A DNA stretch of 64,000 bases from CADEEN01 sp963751775 (GTDB taxonomy: Bacteria > Pseudomonadota > Gammaproteobacteria > Burkholderiales > Burkholderiaceae_C): positions 434,001-498,000 of the forward strand of contig CAVVVW010000008.1 in the NCBI GenBank assembly GCA_963751775.1, read 5' to 3'. Shown here piece after piece: positions 22,766 through 31,939 of this stretch (position 1 is its first letter; every line of letters begins with the position of its first letter). The position numbers were made by a program, and so were the translations under genes. The notes under the pieces were generated by a model that worked only from the letters and a program-made list of their open reading frames with translations, searched no databases and was not told the origin of the DNA.

Positions 22766-22893
22766 GGCGAGGTCGTGGGGCTGATGGAGTCGAATTGTTG
22801 CATTGCAGCAACGCGAACTCTGGATTTGGATCAAGTCGAGGCCGTAGACGCCTAGACTTTGGCATCCCGTTCAACCTCACTGGAGAAATGCTG

Positions 22894-23944
22894 ATGATGA
22901 CGAAGAAACTCGTTGCCGCCGCCGCGCTGCTGGCGCTTGCAGGTGGCGCGAATGCCCAGATGGTGATCTATGGCCTGATGGACGTGAGCTACGGTCAGGG
23001 CCTGCTGGACAACATTACCGCCAACGGCCAGAACTACTACCTCAAGTTGCGAAACCGGACTCAACACGGGCGAAAAGAAACCCAACTTCCACTCGGGTGG
23101 CGACAACTGCAGCAGCGAAGGCAACTCGACCTCGCGCATCGGCTTCAAGGGCAGCTATAGCGTCGCGCCCGACATCAAGGCCAAGTTCCAGCTCGAGACC
23201 GGTGGCATCCAGAGCGACGGCAAGGTCAACAACGACGGCACGTTCTTCAACCGCCAGGCGTGGTTCGGCTTCGAGAGCAAGTTCGGTGAAATGCGCTTTG
23301 GCAAGCAGGATTCCGTGCCCTACCAGGTGATGAACGGCTTCGACTTCAACGGCGCGTCCAACGGCGTGTCGGCGCTGAGCTATACCGGTGTCGCACCTTA
23401 CGCGCCGGGCCGCCAATCACGCTCGCTGCAGTACATCAGCCCGGGCATCAGCGGCTTCACAGTGCAAGCCGGCCTGCAGCTCAAGGACACCACCCTCAGT
23501 GCAACCGCCAAGGACGTCTTTGCCCTGGCCGGCAGGTTCGACCAGGGGCCGATAAGTGTGGGCGCTTCGTACCAGTCCAAGGCCGACGCGAACGGCAAGG
23601 ATTTCAGCTCGATCGCCGGCAGCTTTGACTTCAAGGTCGTCAAGGTGATGGCCAGCTACACGCAGGCCGGCAAGATCGCCGACGGCGGCACGGGCAAGGG
23701 CTACGGCCTGGGCATCACGGCGCCGATCGCCGGCTTCAACATCGGCGCCATCTATGGCACCAACGATGACGACGCGGCAAACGTCAAAGCCTACGAGTTG
23801 TTCGTGAACAGGGAAATCTTCAAGAACACCTATGCGTACGGCGAGTACGGCGACTGGAAGGGTGACCTGTCAGCCTTCGGCGGTGCGCCGACCATCGATA
23901 CCAAGGCCAAGGGCTTTGCCATCGGCGTGATCTACGTCTTCTAA
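22894..23944 (+). CDS. Gram-negative general porin (frameshifted)
   Basis: The precursor has a signal peptide (MTKKLVAAAALLALAGGANA) followed by the typical first barrel strand QMVIYGLMDVSYGQGL. Near 23050 an extra base breaks the frame; the next frame continues GLNTGEKKPNFHSGGDNCSS, SRIGFKGSYSVAPDIKAKFQ and RQAWFGFESKFGEMRFGKQD, with the constriction-loop region GASNGVSALSYTGVAPYAPG and the C-terminal strand ending in IGVIYVF with terminal Phe, required for barrel assembly. Corrected length is about 350 residues, normal for Burkholderiales trimeric porins. GGAG six to seven bases before ATG 22894 supports that start. It forms a passive outer-membrane pore. Confidence 0.88.
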
Positions 23945-23972
23945 GCAGCCCACCCGGCTGACTTTGTCCATC

Positions 23973-24004
23973 AACCCGCGCGGCGCAAGTCGCGCGGGTT
24001 TTTT
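23973..24004 (+). terminator. Rho-independent terminator after the porin gene
   Basis: A 10-base perfect stem, AACCCGCGCG (23973-23982) and CGCGCGGGTT (23991-24000), closes an 8-base loop and runs into TTTTTTC. It lies 29 bases after the porin stop codon. Confidence 0.92.
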
Positions 24005-24045
24005 CTTGCCCGTGGCGCCGCACTGCGGCAGTGCCTTCGCCAACC

Positions 24046-24951
24046 TCAGCCGCGCGGGTGATGCTGGGCGTGCAGCGCGCGTAGCCGCTCGCGCGCCACG
24101 TGGGTATAGATCGTCGTCGTCGAGATGTCGGCGTGGCCGAGCAGCATCTGCACTGCGCGCAGGTCGGCGCCGTGGTTGAGCAGGTGGGTCGCAAAGGCGT
24201 GCCGCAAGGTGTGCGGCGACAGCGGCGCGGCGATGCCGGCGACCATTGCGTGACGCTTGATGAGCTTCCAGAACATCTGCCGCGTCATCGCGCCGCCGCG
24301 CCCGGTGACGAACAGCGCGTCGCTGGCCTGGCCGGCGAGGATCGCGGTGCGCGCATGCGCCAGGTAGTGCGTGATCGAGCCATGCGCCTCCTCGCCGAAG
24401 GGCACCAGGCGCTCCTTGCCGCCCTTGCCGGTGACACGCAGCGCGCCTTCGGCCAGACCGAGTTGCACCGTCTTCAGTGTCACCAACTCACTCACCCGCA
24501 GGCCGCTGGCGTACAGCAACTCGAGCATGGCGCGGTCACGCAGGCCCAGGGGCGTGGCCATGTCGGGTGCGCCGAGCAGGGCTTCGACCTGAGCCTCCGA
24601 TAAGGTCTTCGGCACACGCAGCGGCTGCTTGGCATTGCGCATGCGCAGGGTCGGGTCGGCCGCCACGACATGCTCGCGCAAGGCCCAGCGGAAGAAGCGC
24701 TTGAACACCGTCAGGCGCCGGTTCGCGCTGGTTGCGCGTGAACCGCCATGGCGAAATGCGGTGTAGGCCAGCAGGTCAGTCTCGCGCGTGGCTTCGATTG
24801 CGCAACCCTGCTCGCGATCCAGCCAGGCGGCGTAGGTCGTCAGGTCGCGCCGGTACGCCGCCAGCGTGTTGGCAGCCAACCCGTCCTCGATCCACAGGGC
24901 CTCGAGAAAACGCTCGACGAGCGCCTGGCTGGGTGAGGCCGCAGCGCTCAA
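24046..24951 (-). CDS. xerD: Tyrosine recombinase XerD-like
   Basis: A 301-residue site-specific recombinase. The N-terminal core-binding domain is FLEALWIEDGLAANTLAAYR; the catalytic domain shows the RKHRH-Y set: ASGLRVSELVTL, GKGGKERLVPFGE, LSPHTLRHAFATHLLNHGAD, LGHADISTTTIYTHVARERL with the nucleophilic Tyr. Length and motifs fit XerD, which acts with XerC at dif to resolve chromosome dimers. No dif site is seen here. The start is the TTG at 24951, overlapping the stop of the upstream Bug gene, because the conserved N terminus begins there and no ATG is near. Confidence 0.92.
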   Translation of the reverse strand: MSAAASPSQALVERFLEALWIEDGLAANTLAAYRRDLTTYAAWLDREQGCAIEATRETDLLAYTAFRHGGSRATSANRRLTVFKRFFRWALREHVVAADPTLRMRNAKQPLRVPKTLSEAQVEALLGAPDMATPLGLRDRAMLELLYASGLRVSELVTLKTVQLGLAEGALRVTGKGGKERLVPFGEEAHGSITHYLAHARTAILAGQASDALFVTGRGGAMTRQMFWKLIKRHAMVAGIAAPLSPHTLRHAFATHLLNHGADLRAVQMLLGHADISTTTIYTHVARERLRALHAQHHPRG

Positions 24952-25925
24952 TCGAGCTTGAGCCTCTGCTTGTCGACGACCTGCTTGTAGACCTCGAACT
25001 CGGCCCTGATCTGGGCCGCGAACTGGTCCGGCGTGTTGAGGATCAGCAGCGAGCCGGTGTCCTCGATACGCTTCCTGACCTCGGGCAGCTCCGCCGTCTT
25101 CTTCACCGCGGCAGCGACCTTGTCGACGACCTCCTTGGGCAGGCCCTTGGGCCCGAGAACGCCGTAGTAGGCCATGCGATTCACCGGCTCGAGGCCGACC
25201 TCCTTGAAGGTCGGCACGTTCGGCAGCACCGCCAGGCGCTGCGGCGCGGCGACCACGATCGCAATCAGCCGTCCGTCCTTGATGAATGGCAGCGCCGAGG
25301 GCATGTTGTCGAAGACCATCGGCACCTGGCCGGCGACGGTGTCGTTCAAGGCCGGGCCCGCGCCGCGGTACGGAATGTGCGTGACGAAGGTGCCCGACAG
25401 GCTCTTGAACAGTTCCATCTGCAGGTGGCCAATGCCGCCGGTGCCCGAACTGGCGTAGCTGTACTTGCCGGGATTCCTCTTCAGTTCTGCCACAAAGCCG
25501 GCGTAGTCGCGCGCCGGGAAGCTGGGGTGCACGGCAATCACGTTGGGCGTGGCAGCGATGTTGATGATCGGCGTGAAGTCGATCGTCGGGTTGTAGCCGA
25601 TCTTGGCGTTGATGGCCGGGTTGGCCGCGGTGGTCGACACCGTGGCCATGCCGAGCACATAGCCATCGGGCGCGGCGCGAATGACTTCGAGCGCGCCGAT
25701 CGAGCCGCCGCCACCAGCCTTGTTCTCGACCACCAGTGTCTGCCCGAGCGCCAGGTTCGCGCGCTCGGCCACCACGCGGGCCACGATGTCGGTGGTGCCG
25801 CCGGGCGCGAACGGTACGACCAGGCGCACGGGCTTGCTCGGATAGGACTGCGCACTGGCCAGCGGCGCCAATCCGATCAGCAGCAGTGCCACCGCGGTGG
25901 TCCAGCACTTAAGTCTCGTGGTCAT
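24948..25925 (-). CDS. Bug/TctC family periplasmic substrate-binding protein
   Basis: The 325-residue precursor has a signal peptide (MTTRLKCWTTAVALLLIGLA, cleavage after ASA) and all Bug landmarks: YPSKPVRLVVPFAPGGTTDI, ENKAGGGGSIGALEVIRAAP, PDGYVLGM, GTGGIGHLQMELFKSLSG and HIPYRGAGPALND. Bug receptors bind small carboxylates or amides and are expanded in Burkholderiales, often without the TctAB membrane parts, as here. The ligand is unknown. It is cotranscribed with xerD, an unusual pairing, and follows the chalcone-isomerase-like gene by 52 bases. Confidence 0.92.
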   Translation of the reverse strand: MTTRLKCWTTAVALLLIGLAPLASAQSYPSKPVRLVVPFAPGGTTDIVARVVAERANLALGQTLVVENKAGGGGSIGALEVIRAAPDGYVLGMATVSTTAANPAINAKIGYNPTIDFTPIINIAATPNVIAVHPSFPARDYAGFVAELKRNPGKYSYASSGTGGIGHLQMELFKSLSGTFVTHIPYRGAGPALNDTVAGQVPMVFDNMPSALPFIKDGRLIAIVVAAPQRLAVLPNVPTFKEVGLEPVNRMAYYGVLGPKGLPKEVVDKVAAAVKKTAELPEVRKRIEDTGSLLILNTPDQFAAQIRAEFEVYKQVVDKQRLKLD

Positions 25926-25977
25926 CTGGCGTCTTCCTGAGTGTGAATAGCGATACCGTGCGCAATATGCAATCGTC

Positions 25978-26592
25978 TCACGACACCGGTCCGCCGAGCA
26001 GGCCGATCTTGAGTTCGGCATCGACGGGCTTGTCACCGATGAAGATCAGCAGCAAAGCGGCGTAGAAGTCGTCGCCCGGGATCGGCTCGCCGCGCAACTG
26101 ACCGTTCAGCCCGAGCTGCATGCCGCGGCCGGGCAGCCAATCGAGGTCGATCACGTCGCGCCGCTTGACCTTGCCGACGGCGCGCAGCAGTTCGTCGAAG
26201 CGCGCCATGCGTGCTTCCAGGGCCGGTTGCCAGGCCGCTGGCGCATTGCGCGCAACGCCCTTGTGGAAGGCCTTGATGAACTCTTCGGTATCAACGTCGA
26301 CCAACATGCGCATCTGCAGCCGCTTGGCGCCGGGCATGGCCAGTACCTGCGCCGTCGTGCGCGCGCGGTCCCTCAGGTAGAGCGCCGCGGCATAGCCCTT
26401 GAACCAGGCCACCGCGCGCAGCCCGACGCCGTTGCACTGCAATGCCTGGCCGGCCAGCAGGAATTCGCCCTGGAATGTCTGCCCCTCGATCTGGATCGGC
26501 GGAGCGGCCGCCAGTGCCGGCATGGCGGAAAGTGCCAACAGGGTGGCAGCCAAGCGGCGGCGGCGGTGACAGGGCTCGGGGCACAGGTGCAT
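25978..26592 (-). CDS. Chalcone isomerase-like secreted protein
   Basis: The 204-residue product has a signal region (RRLAATLLALSAMPALAAAP) and a chalcone-isomerase-like domain: GQTFQGEFLLAGQALQCNGV, AAALYLRDRARTTAQVLAMP, KRLQMRMLVDVDTEEFIKAF and IPGDDFYAALLLIFIGDKPV. Bacterial members of this fold are not flavonoid enzymes in general; several are periplasmic or bind lipids. ATG 26592 begins the signal peptide. It lies between queG and the Bug gene, all on the same strand. Confidence 0.83.
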   Translation of the reverse strand: MHLCPEPCHRRRRLAATLLALSAMPALAAAPPIQIEGQTFQGEFLLAGQALQCNGVGLRAVAWFKGYAAALYLRDRARTTAQVLAMPGAKRLQMRMLVDVDTEEFIKAFHKGVARNAPAAWQPALEARMARFDELLRAVGKVKRRDVIDLDWLPGRGMQLGLNGQLRGEPIPGDDFYAALLLIFIGDKPVDAELKIGLLGGPVS

Positions 26593-26657
26593 GGACGGGG
26601 CGATTGTCGTGGATGGCCAGTCAACGCGGCGTGGGCTCGAGCGGACGACAGCCCACG

Positions 26658-27785
26658 CTATGGCCCAGCTGCGACCGCGCCGTCGCTTTGCGACGAACCG
26701 CCCTGCGCCAGCGCCCATTCGATGTGTTCGCGCAGCAGCGGAGCGGCGCTGTCGTGCCGTGCCAGCAGGGCGTGCTTGATCGCCGCGTCGCCGGTGGCAC
26801 GCAGGGCGTTGCCCAGTGCCACGGCCAGGTTGCGCTGCCAGCGCGCGTGGCCGATACGACGGATCGCGCTGCCCTCGGTGTGATGCAGAAATTCGGCCTC
26901 GCTCCAGGCCCAGAGCTGCAATAGCGTCGGATAGGCCAGCATTCCGCGCACGTCGAAGTCGGGCAGCGAGGCGCGCACGGCGTACTTGTTCCAGGGGCAC
27001 GCCAGCTGGCAATCGTCGCAGCCATAGATGCGGTTGCCGATCGCCGCGCGCAACCCGACCGGGATCGGGCCTTCGTGCTCGATCGTCAGGTACGAGATGC
27101 AACGCCGGGCGTCGAGCCGGTACGGCGCGACGATGGCCCGCGTCGGACAGACGTCGAGGCACGCGCTGCAGCTGCCGCAATGCGCCCCGACCGCGGGCGT
27201 GTGCGGCAGCCCGACATCGACGAACAGCTCGCCCAGGAAGAACATCGATCCGCCCTCGCGCGACAGAGCCAGCGTGTGCTTGCCGCGCCAGCCGATCCCG
27301 CTGCGTGCGGCGAGTTCGACCTCCAGAACCGGCGCCGAGTCGGTGAACACGCGGTGGCCGAACGGCCCGATCGCGGCGGCCAGCCGATCGGCCAGCGCCT
27401 GCAGACGCGAACGCAGCACCTTGTGATAGTCGCGGCCGCGTGCGTACAGCGATACGCCGGCGGCCAGGGGTTCGGCCATACGCTGCCACTCGATGGCCTG
27501 CCAGCCTTCGGGCGCGGCGCGCGGCAGGTAATCCATGCGCGCTGTGATCACGCTCACGGTGCCCGGCACCAGTTCGGCCGGCCGCGCGCGCTTCATGCCG
27601 TGGCGCGCCATGTAGGCCATCGTGCCGTGGTGGCCGGCGCGCAGCCAGGCGCTGAGCCCGGCTTGCGCCGTGGTGAGGTCCACGCCGGCCACGCCGATCT
27701 GGGACAATCCGAGCTCCTCGGCCCAGCCGCGCAGTTGCCCGACCAACTGCGTGCCGTCTAGCCCTTCATGACGTTGCTCGCGCAT
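26658..27785 (-). CDS. queG: Epoxyqueuosine reductase
   Basis: A 375-residue cobalamin- and iron-sulfur-dependent enzyme that reduces epoxyqueuosine to queuosine in tRNA. Visible motifs are DYHKVLRSRLQALADRL, FTDSAPVLEVELAARSGIGW, the first cluster CGSCSACLDVCPTRAI and the second CDDCQLACPWNKYA, with GNRIYGCDDC typical of QueG. A short C-terminal HEAT-like tail follows. The start ATG at 27785 overlaps the 5' end of the divergent tsaE by 18 bases. In most proteobacteria queG and tsaE are also neighbours. Confidence 0.96.
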   Translation of the reverse strand: MREQRHEGLDGTQLVGQLRGWAEELGLSQIGVAGVDLTTAQAGLSAWLRAGHHGTMAYMARHGMKRARPAELVPGTVSVITARMDYLPRAAPEGWQAIEWQRMAEPLAAGVSLYARGRDYHKVLRSRLQALADRLAAAIGPFGHRVFTDSAPVLEVELAARSGIGWRGKHTLALSREGGSMFFLGELFVDVGLPHTPAVGAHCGSCSACLDVCPTRAIVAPYRLDARRCISYLTIEHEGPIPVGLRAAIGNRIYGCDDCQLACPWNKYAVRASLPDFDVRGMLAYPTLLQLWAWSEAEFLHHTEGSAIRRIGHARWQRNLAVALGNALRATGDAAIKHALLARHDSAAPLLREHIEWALAQGGSSQSDGAVAAGP

Positions 27786-28265
27786 CCGCCGATTCTAGAA
27801 ACCCGCTCCTTGACCTGGCCCGACGAAGCGGCCTGTGCCGCATTCGCGCAACGCCTGGCCGCGCTGCCCGCATTGCAGGCAGACACCTTCATCGCCCTGA
27901 CCGGCCCGCTCGGCGCGGGCAAGACGACCTTCGTGCGACACCTGTTGCGCGCGCTCGGCGTCGCCGGTCGCATCAAGAGCCCGACCTTTGCGGTGCTCGA
28001 ACCTTATGAGGTCGGTGCGCTGGCCGTTTCGCACTTCGATTTCTATCGCTTCAGCGATGCACGCGAATGGGTTGATGCCGGGTTTCGTGACGTCTTCGCC
28101 GTACCCGGTCTGAAGCTCGCCGAGTGGCCTGACAACGCCGCACCGCTGCTGCCGCGGCCCGATTGGCGGATGGAACTCGAGCCGCTTGACGGCGATCGCC
28201 GCCGTGTGACCGTGCATGCCTGCACCCCTCAGGGCCGGCGCCTGCTGGCCGCACTGGCGCCATGA
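27768..28265 (+). CDS. tsaE: tRNA threonylcarbamoyladenosine synthesis ATPase
   Basis: The 165-residue protein carries Walker A GPLGAGKTTFVRHLL, the SPTFAVLEPYEV strand and the HFDFYRFSDAREWVDAGFRD motif of TsaE. It powers the TsaBDE complex that makes t6A37 on ANN-reading tRNAs. The gene is divergent from and overlaps queG, and its stop overlaps the amiC start (ATGA), so tsaE-amiC form an operon as in many proteobacteria. Confidence 0.95.
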   Translation: MTLLAHPPILETRSLTWPDEAACAAFAQRLAALPALQADTFIALTGPLGAGKTTFVRHLLRALGVAGRIKSPTFAVLEPYEVGALAVSHFDFYRFSDAREWVDAGFRDVFAVPGLKLAEWPDNAAPLLPRPDWRMELEPLDGDRRRVTVHACTPQGRRLLAALAP

Positions 28266-29581
28266 CGAGCCGGCGCCGGGCCGTCGGGCAGATCGGCAGT
28301 CTCGCACTGCTGCTGCAAGTGCCGCAGCTCGCCTACGGCGCCGAGATCGTCGCCGTGCGCGTCTGGCCGGCGGCCGATTACACGCGGGTCACGATCGAGT
28401 CCGACGCTGCGCTGGTCGCGCGCCACACGCTGTTTGGCGCGCCCGAGCGGCTGGTGATCGACATCGACGGGCTCGAATTGAGCCCGCAATTACGCGAGCT
28501 GGTGGGCAAGGTGCGCGCCGACGACCCGCACATCGCCGGCCTGCGCGTCGGCCAGTTCCAGCCGCGCGTGGTGCGGCTGGTGATCGACCTGAAGCAGCCT
28601 GCGGCGCCGCAGGTCTTCACGCTGGCGCCGGCGGCGGCATACAAGCACCGGCTCGTATTCGACCTCTATCCGACCGAAGCCCGTGATCCGTTGCTGGCGC
28701 TGATTCGCGAAAAGGAGCAGGCCGAACGCGAGGCCGCCGCATCGGTGCGGGATGCCTTGGGCGAATTCATCGGCCGTGTCGAGAGCGGGCAGACGGCCAA
28801 GTCCGCCTCAGCGCCGGTGCAGACGCCGGCGCCAAGACCGCCGTCGGCGGAGGCCATCCGCAGGGTCGCGCGCCTGATCGTCGTCGCGCTCGATCCGGGC
28901 CACGGCGGCGAGGATCCGGGCGCCGTCGGGCGCAGCGGCCTGAAGGAGAAGGATGTGGTGTTGGCCGTGGCGCTGCAACTGCGCGAACGCCTCAATGCCC
29001 AGCCTGGCATGCGGGCCTTCTTGACCCGCGACGCCGACTACTTCGTGCCACTGGCCGAAAGGGTGAAGAAGGCCCGTCGTGTGCAGGCCGACCTGTTCGT
29101 CTCGATCCATGCCGATGCCTTCATGACGCCGGCGGCCCGTGGCGCCAGCGTCTTTGCGCTGAGCCAGGGGGCGGCCACCAGCACCGCCGCGGGCTGGATC
29201 GCGAGCAAGGAAAACGCCGCCGATGTCGTCGGCGGCGTGAACGCCAAGGCCGGCAACGATGTGCAGGTCATGCGAACGCTGCTCGACATGAGCACCACGG
29301 CGCAGATCAAGGACAGCCTGCGCGTCGGCCACGAAGTGCTGGGCCAACTCGACCGTGTCGGACGGCTGCACAAGGCGCGTGTCGAGCAAGCCGGCTTTGC
29401 GGTGCTGAAGGCGCCTGACATTCCGAGCATCCTTGTCGAGACCGCCTTCATCTCCAATCCCGACGAAGAGGCCAAACTGGCCAATCCCGACTATCGACTG
29501 CGGCTGGTCGAGGCGCTGACCACCGGCATCAAGCACTACTTCGCGAAGAACCCGCCGCTGGCACGAAATCGCCAGCTCTAG
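28262..29581 (+). CDS. amiC: N-acetylmuramoyl-L-alanine amidase
   Basis: A 439-residue periplasmic cell-wall hydrolase. After an export signal (MTSRRRAVGQIGSLALLLQV) comes an AMIN domain (VAVRVWPAADYTRVTIESDA to about residue 135), a charged linker, and an Amidase_3 domain from about residue 205 with the zinc ligands in VALDPGHGGEDPGAVG, the glutamate in GLKEKDVVLAVALQL, FVSIHADAF and the C-terminal SILVETAFISNPDEE. It cleaves peptide stems from glycan strands during daughter-cell separation. The RR near the N terminus is compatible with Tat export, as for E. coli AmiC. Confidence 0.94.
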   Translation: MTSRRRAVGQIGSLALLLQVPQLAYGAEIVAVRVWPAADYTRVTIESDAALVARHTLFGAPERLVIDIDGLELSPQLRELVGKVRADDPHIAGLRVGQFQPRVVRLVIDLKQPAAPQVFTLAPAAAYKHRLVFDLYPTEARDPLLALIREKEQAEREAAASVRDALGEFIGRVESGQTAKSASAPVQTPAPRPPSAEAIRRVARLIVVALDPGHGGEDPGAVGRSGLKEKDVVLAVALQLRERLNAQPGMRAFLTRDADYFVPLAERVKKARRVQADLFVSIHADAFMTPAARGASVFALSQGAATSTAAGWIASKENAADVVGGVNAKAGNDVQVMRTLLDMSTTAQIKDSLRVGHEVLGQLDRVGRLHKARVEQAGFAVLKAPDIPSILVETAFISNPDEEAKLANPDYRLRLVEALTTGIKHYFAKNPPLARNRQL

Positions 29582-29622
29582 CCCGCACCCCGCTCGAGGC
29601 CCTGCGTGCCTACACTGGCGGC

Positions 29623-31323
29623 ATGTTGCAGCCCGTCGTCGACACCCCATCCGCCGGCGACGGCATTGGCACGGCAGCGGCCAGCCTGACCGTACGCCAC
29701 CTGCGTCAGGTGCTCTTGTGGCCGCTGCGGCTGATTCCGACGCGCGAGTCTGCCGCCGCGGCAACACCGCACCGCACACCGTGGCAGGTCTTGCGCGACC
29801 TGGGCGATGCATCGCCCTGGCGCGAGGCCGTCGACGAATACACCGGCGACAAGGCGAGCTTCCACGAGCGCCACTACAACGAATTCGTCACCTTTCTGCC
29901 CTATGTGCAGCGCTTCCTCTACGGCGACGGTCGCTCGGTACGCGACGCCGCCGGCCGCGATGCCAGCGCACCGATGCGCGTGTTCCGGCGCCACGACGTG
30001 AAGCGTGTGCGCGTGGTCGCGCGGCCGGGCGATCCGCCGGTGACGCTCGACGTGGTGCACATCGACTTGTACTTCTTCTTCGATGTCGATGTGGTGCTGC
30101 TCAACGTCGAACTGGCCACCGACAACCTGTCGCTGGCGCAGGCGCATGAGCAGCTCTATCGATTCGGCCGCGGCTACCCCGCGGGCTGGGATGCCAGTGG
30201 CCAGGCCATGCACAGCATGACCGACGTCGAATGGTTCGGTTCGGACGGCCAGGTGCTGGCCCGCTCAGACGCGCAGCAGCGTGACACCTTTCTGGCTCAC
30301 GTCTGCGAACACCGCGCGCCGCGCATCGCCGCGCATTGGGCCTTCCTGCTCGAGCCGCTGGTTGCGGACCACTCCGACGCACCCGGTCTGCTGCGCTACC
30401 GCCAGATCGAGTACTACCGCATGCCGATGATGGCCTACCTGGCGCTGGATGATCCACGTGCGCTGACGCGCAACGATTTCATTCGCCTCGGGCTGGTCAC
30501 GGGCGCCAGTGCGGCAGGCACCGAATTGCCCTATGCCGAAGAGCACCTTGCCGACTTCGAGGCACGTTTTTGCTACGACCGTTTCTGGGCCAGTGCCGGT
30601 CCCGCGCCCAATACCCGCTACCTGTGCAGCGGCCACGCGCTGGTCGTTGTGGGCGATGCACGCGCCGAGTATTTCGGCTGCGGCGACCGCGGTGTGCTGG
30701 CGCAATTCAGGCACCAGCACTTCCTGCTTTTCATGATCGCGCACTTTCAGAAGGCGGCCTTGTTGATGATGTCGGATCGTCTGGTCGAGGCGTTGGAAAG
30801 ACTCGACGTCGGCGACACCGCCAGCGTGCGCCGATTCAAGCGCTCGATCCGCAGCAGTTTCGAGAGCTTTCTGCGCTTCACCCATCGCTATTGGTTCCAC
30901 GAAGTCTCGGAGCAGGCCCAGGTGCGCGGACTGTTCCAGTTGTGCTCGACGCATCTGGGGCTGGACCCGCTGTACGCTGAGGTCAAGGAGCGTGTCGCCG
31001 ACATGAACAGCTATCTTGACGCCGACAGTCTGCGCCGCCAGGCCAACACCGTGGTGCGCCTTACTGTCGTCACGATCCTCGGCCTGATCGGCACCGTGAC
31101 CACCGGCTTTCTGGGCATGAACCTCCTGGCCGAGGCCGATGCGCCGCTGCCGCGCAAGTTGCTGGTCTTTGGCGTGGTCTTCGTGGCCACCATTGCACTG
31201 ACGGCCTACACAATGGCCAAGTCCAAGGGCTTGTCGGACTTTCTCGACGCACTGTCCGACGAACGGCTGTCGGTGTGGATGAAGGTAAAAGCCCTGCTGG
31301 GCGTGTGGCGACGGCAGGCCTGA
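29623..31323 (+). CDS. CorA-like divalent-cation transporter family protein
   Basis: The 566-residue protein has a large soluble N-terminal part and two C-terminal membrane helices; the first ends in the GFLGMNLL motif, the Gly-Met-Asn selectivity signature of CorA channels, preceded by LTVVTILGLIGTVT. The soluble domain is much longer than in CorA of E. coli (316 residues), with FHERHYNEFVTFLPYVQRFL and WFGSDGQVLARSDAQQRDTF conserved in a Burkholderiales subgroup. Mg2+ or Ni/Co transport is likely but not proven. The final Lys/Arg-rich tail is short. Confidence 0.85.
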   Translation: MLQPVVDTPSAGDGIGTAAASLTVRHLRQVLLWPLRLIPTRESAAAATPHRTPWQVLRDLGDASPWREAVDEYTGDKASFHERHYNEFVTFLPYVQRFLYGDGRSVRDAAGRDASAPMRVFRRHDVKRVRVVARPGDPPVTLDVVHIDLYFFFDVDVVLLNVELATDNLSLAQAHEQLYRFGRGYPAGWDASGQAMHSMTDVEWFGSDGQVLARSDAQQRDTFLAHVCEHRAPRIAAHWAFLLEPLVADHSDAPGLLRYRQIEYYRMPMMAYLALDDPRALTRNDFIRLGLVTGASAAGTELPYAEEHLADFEARFCYDRFWASAGPAPNTRYLCSGHALVVVGDARAEYFGCGDRGVLAQFRHQHFLLFMIAHFQKAALLMMSDRLVEALERLDVGDTASVRRFKRSIRSSFESFLRFTHRYWFHEVSEQAQVRGLFQLCSTHLGLDPLYAEVKERVADMNSYLDADSLRRQANTVVRLTVVTILGLIGTVTTGFLGMNLLAEADAPLPRKLLVFGVVFVATIALTAYTMAKSKGLSDFLDALSDERLSVWMKVKALLGVWRRQA

Positions 31324-31939
31324 TGCAAGCGGCGCGGCTTGTGGCCGCCGCGCCATCGCGATGCACGCCACGTCGATCACTGTCACGCGCTCGCACCCTG
31401 TTTCACGTCAAGTTGTAAGGTGAACGCAGGTCCTTGTCGCGACCAACGGGCACTATGTGCGCCAGGCCGTTGCCGGGCGCGGTGGCCAATTTGACCCATC
31501 GGCCCGCAGTCGCGGGGGGCTCCGGCGGACTCGAATAGCAAACGTGGCGACACATCTGGCGACAGGTGGGCCGGGCACTGTCCCGAAAATGCACATGTGT
31601 TCTTTTCACGTTTACCCCAAGTGCGCAAATTCCGCCCCGCTTTGGCCGGCTTTTGCTCCGGCCATCTTCTGTAGACCGCGACCGGCAACCTCCAAGCTGC
31701 ATGCTGCGATCCGCAATCTGCAAGCGTTTGTTGCCACGAGCACTTAAGTCACGGCATATGGTGACGACTTAACACCGGTTAAGACGGCGCGACGGGCGAG
31801 CCTGCAAAATCGATCGGCCTGCACAAGCGCCGGACCAAGCCGCCCTGGCGCAAGACGCCGAGGAACGTGTTCCACTGCAAATGCGGGCTGTTTTGGCCGT
31901 GCGCAACTGCGCCGACGCCAAACGCCGTTGACCACATTG
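31324..31939. other. Gene-free region upstream of the electron-transfer locus
   Basis: About 600 bases hold no credible gene; open frames on either strand lack family features, periodicity and ribosome sites. A GC hairpin, GGCGCGGC (31331-31338) with GCCGCGCC (31347-31354), follows the CorA-like gene and may end its transcript, though without a T-run. Inverted repeats near 31743-31786 make the region a likely promoter and control site for the following operon. Confidence 0.6.
31743..31786. promoter_or_regulatory. Paired inverted repeats, possible operator for the cytochrome operon
   Basis: CTTAAGTCAC (31743-31752) faces GTGACGACTTAA (31761-31772) across GGCATATG, and CTTAAC (31768-31773) faces GTTAAG (31778-31783) with a 4-base spacer. 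The arms are AT-richer than their surroundings. They lie about 160-200 bases upstream of the first gene of the operon. No regulator can be named. Confidence 0.5.

Noticed and set aside
31383..31747. Open frames of about 100 codons on both strands in the region before the cytochrome operon.
   Set aside because: No ribosome sites, no recognisable motif, and both strands are equally open; possibly a remnant of an older element but I cannot support that.
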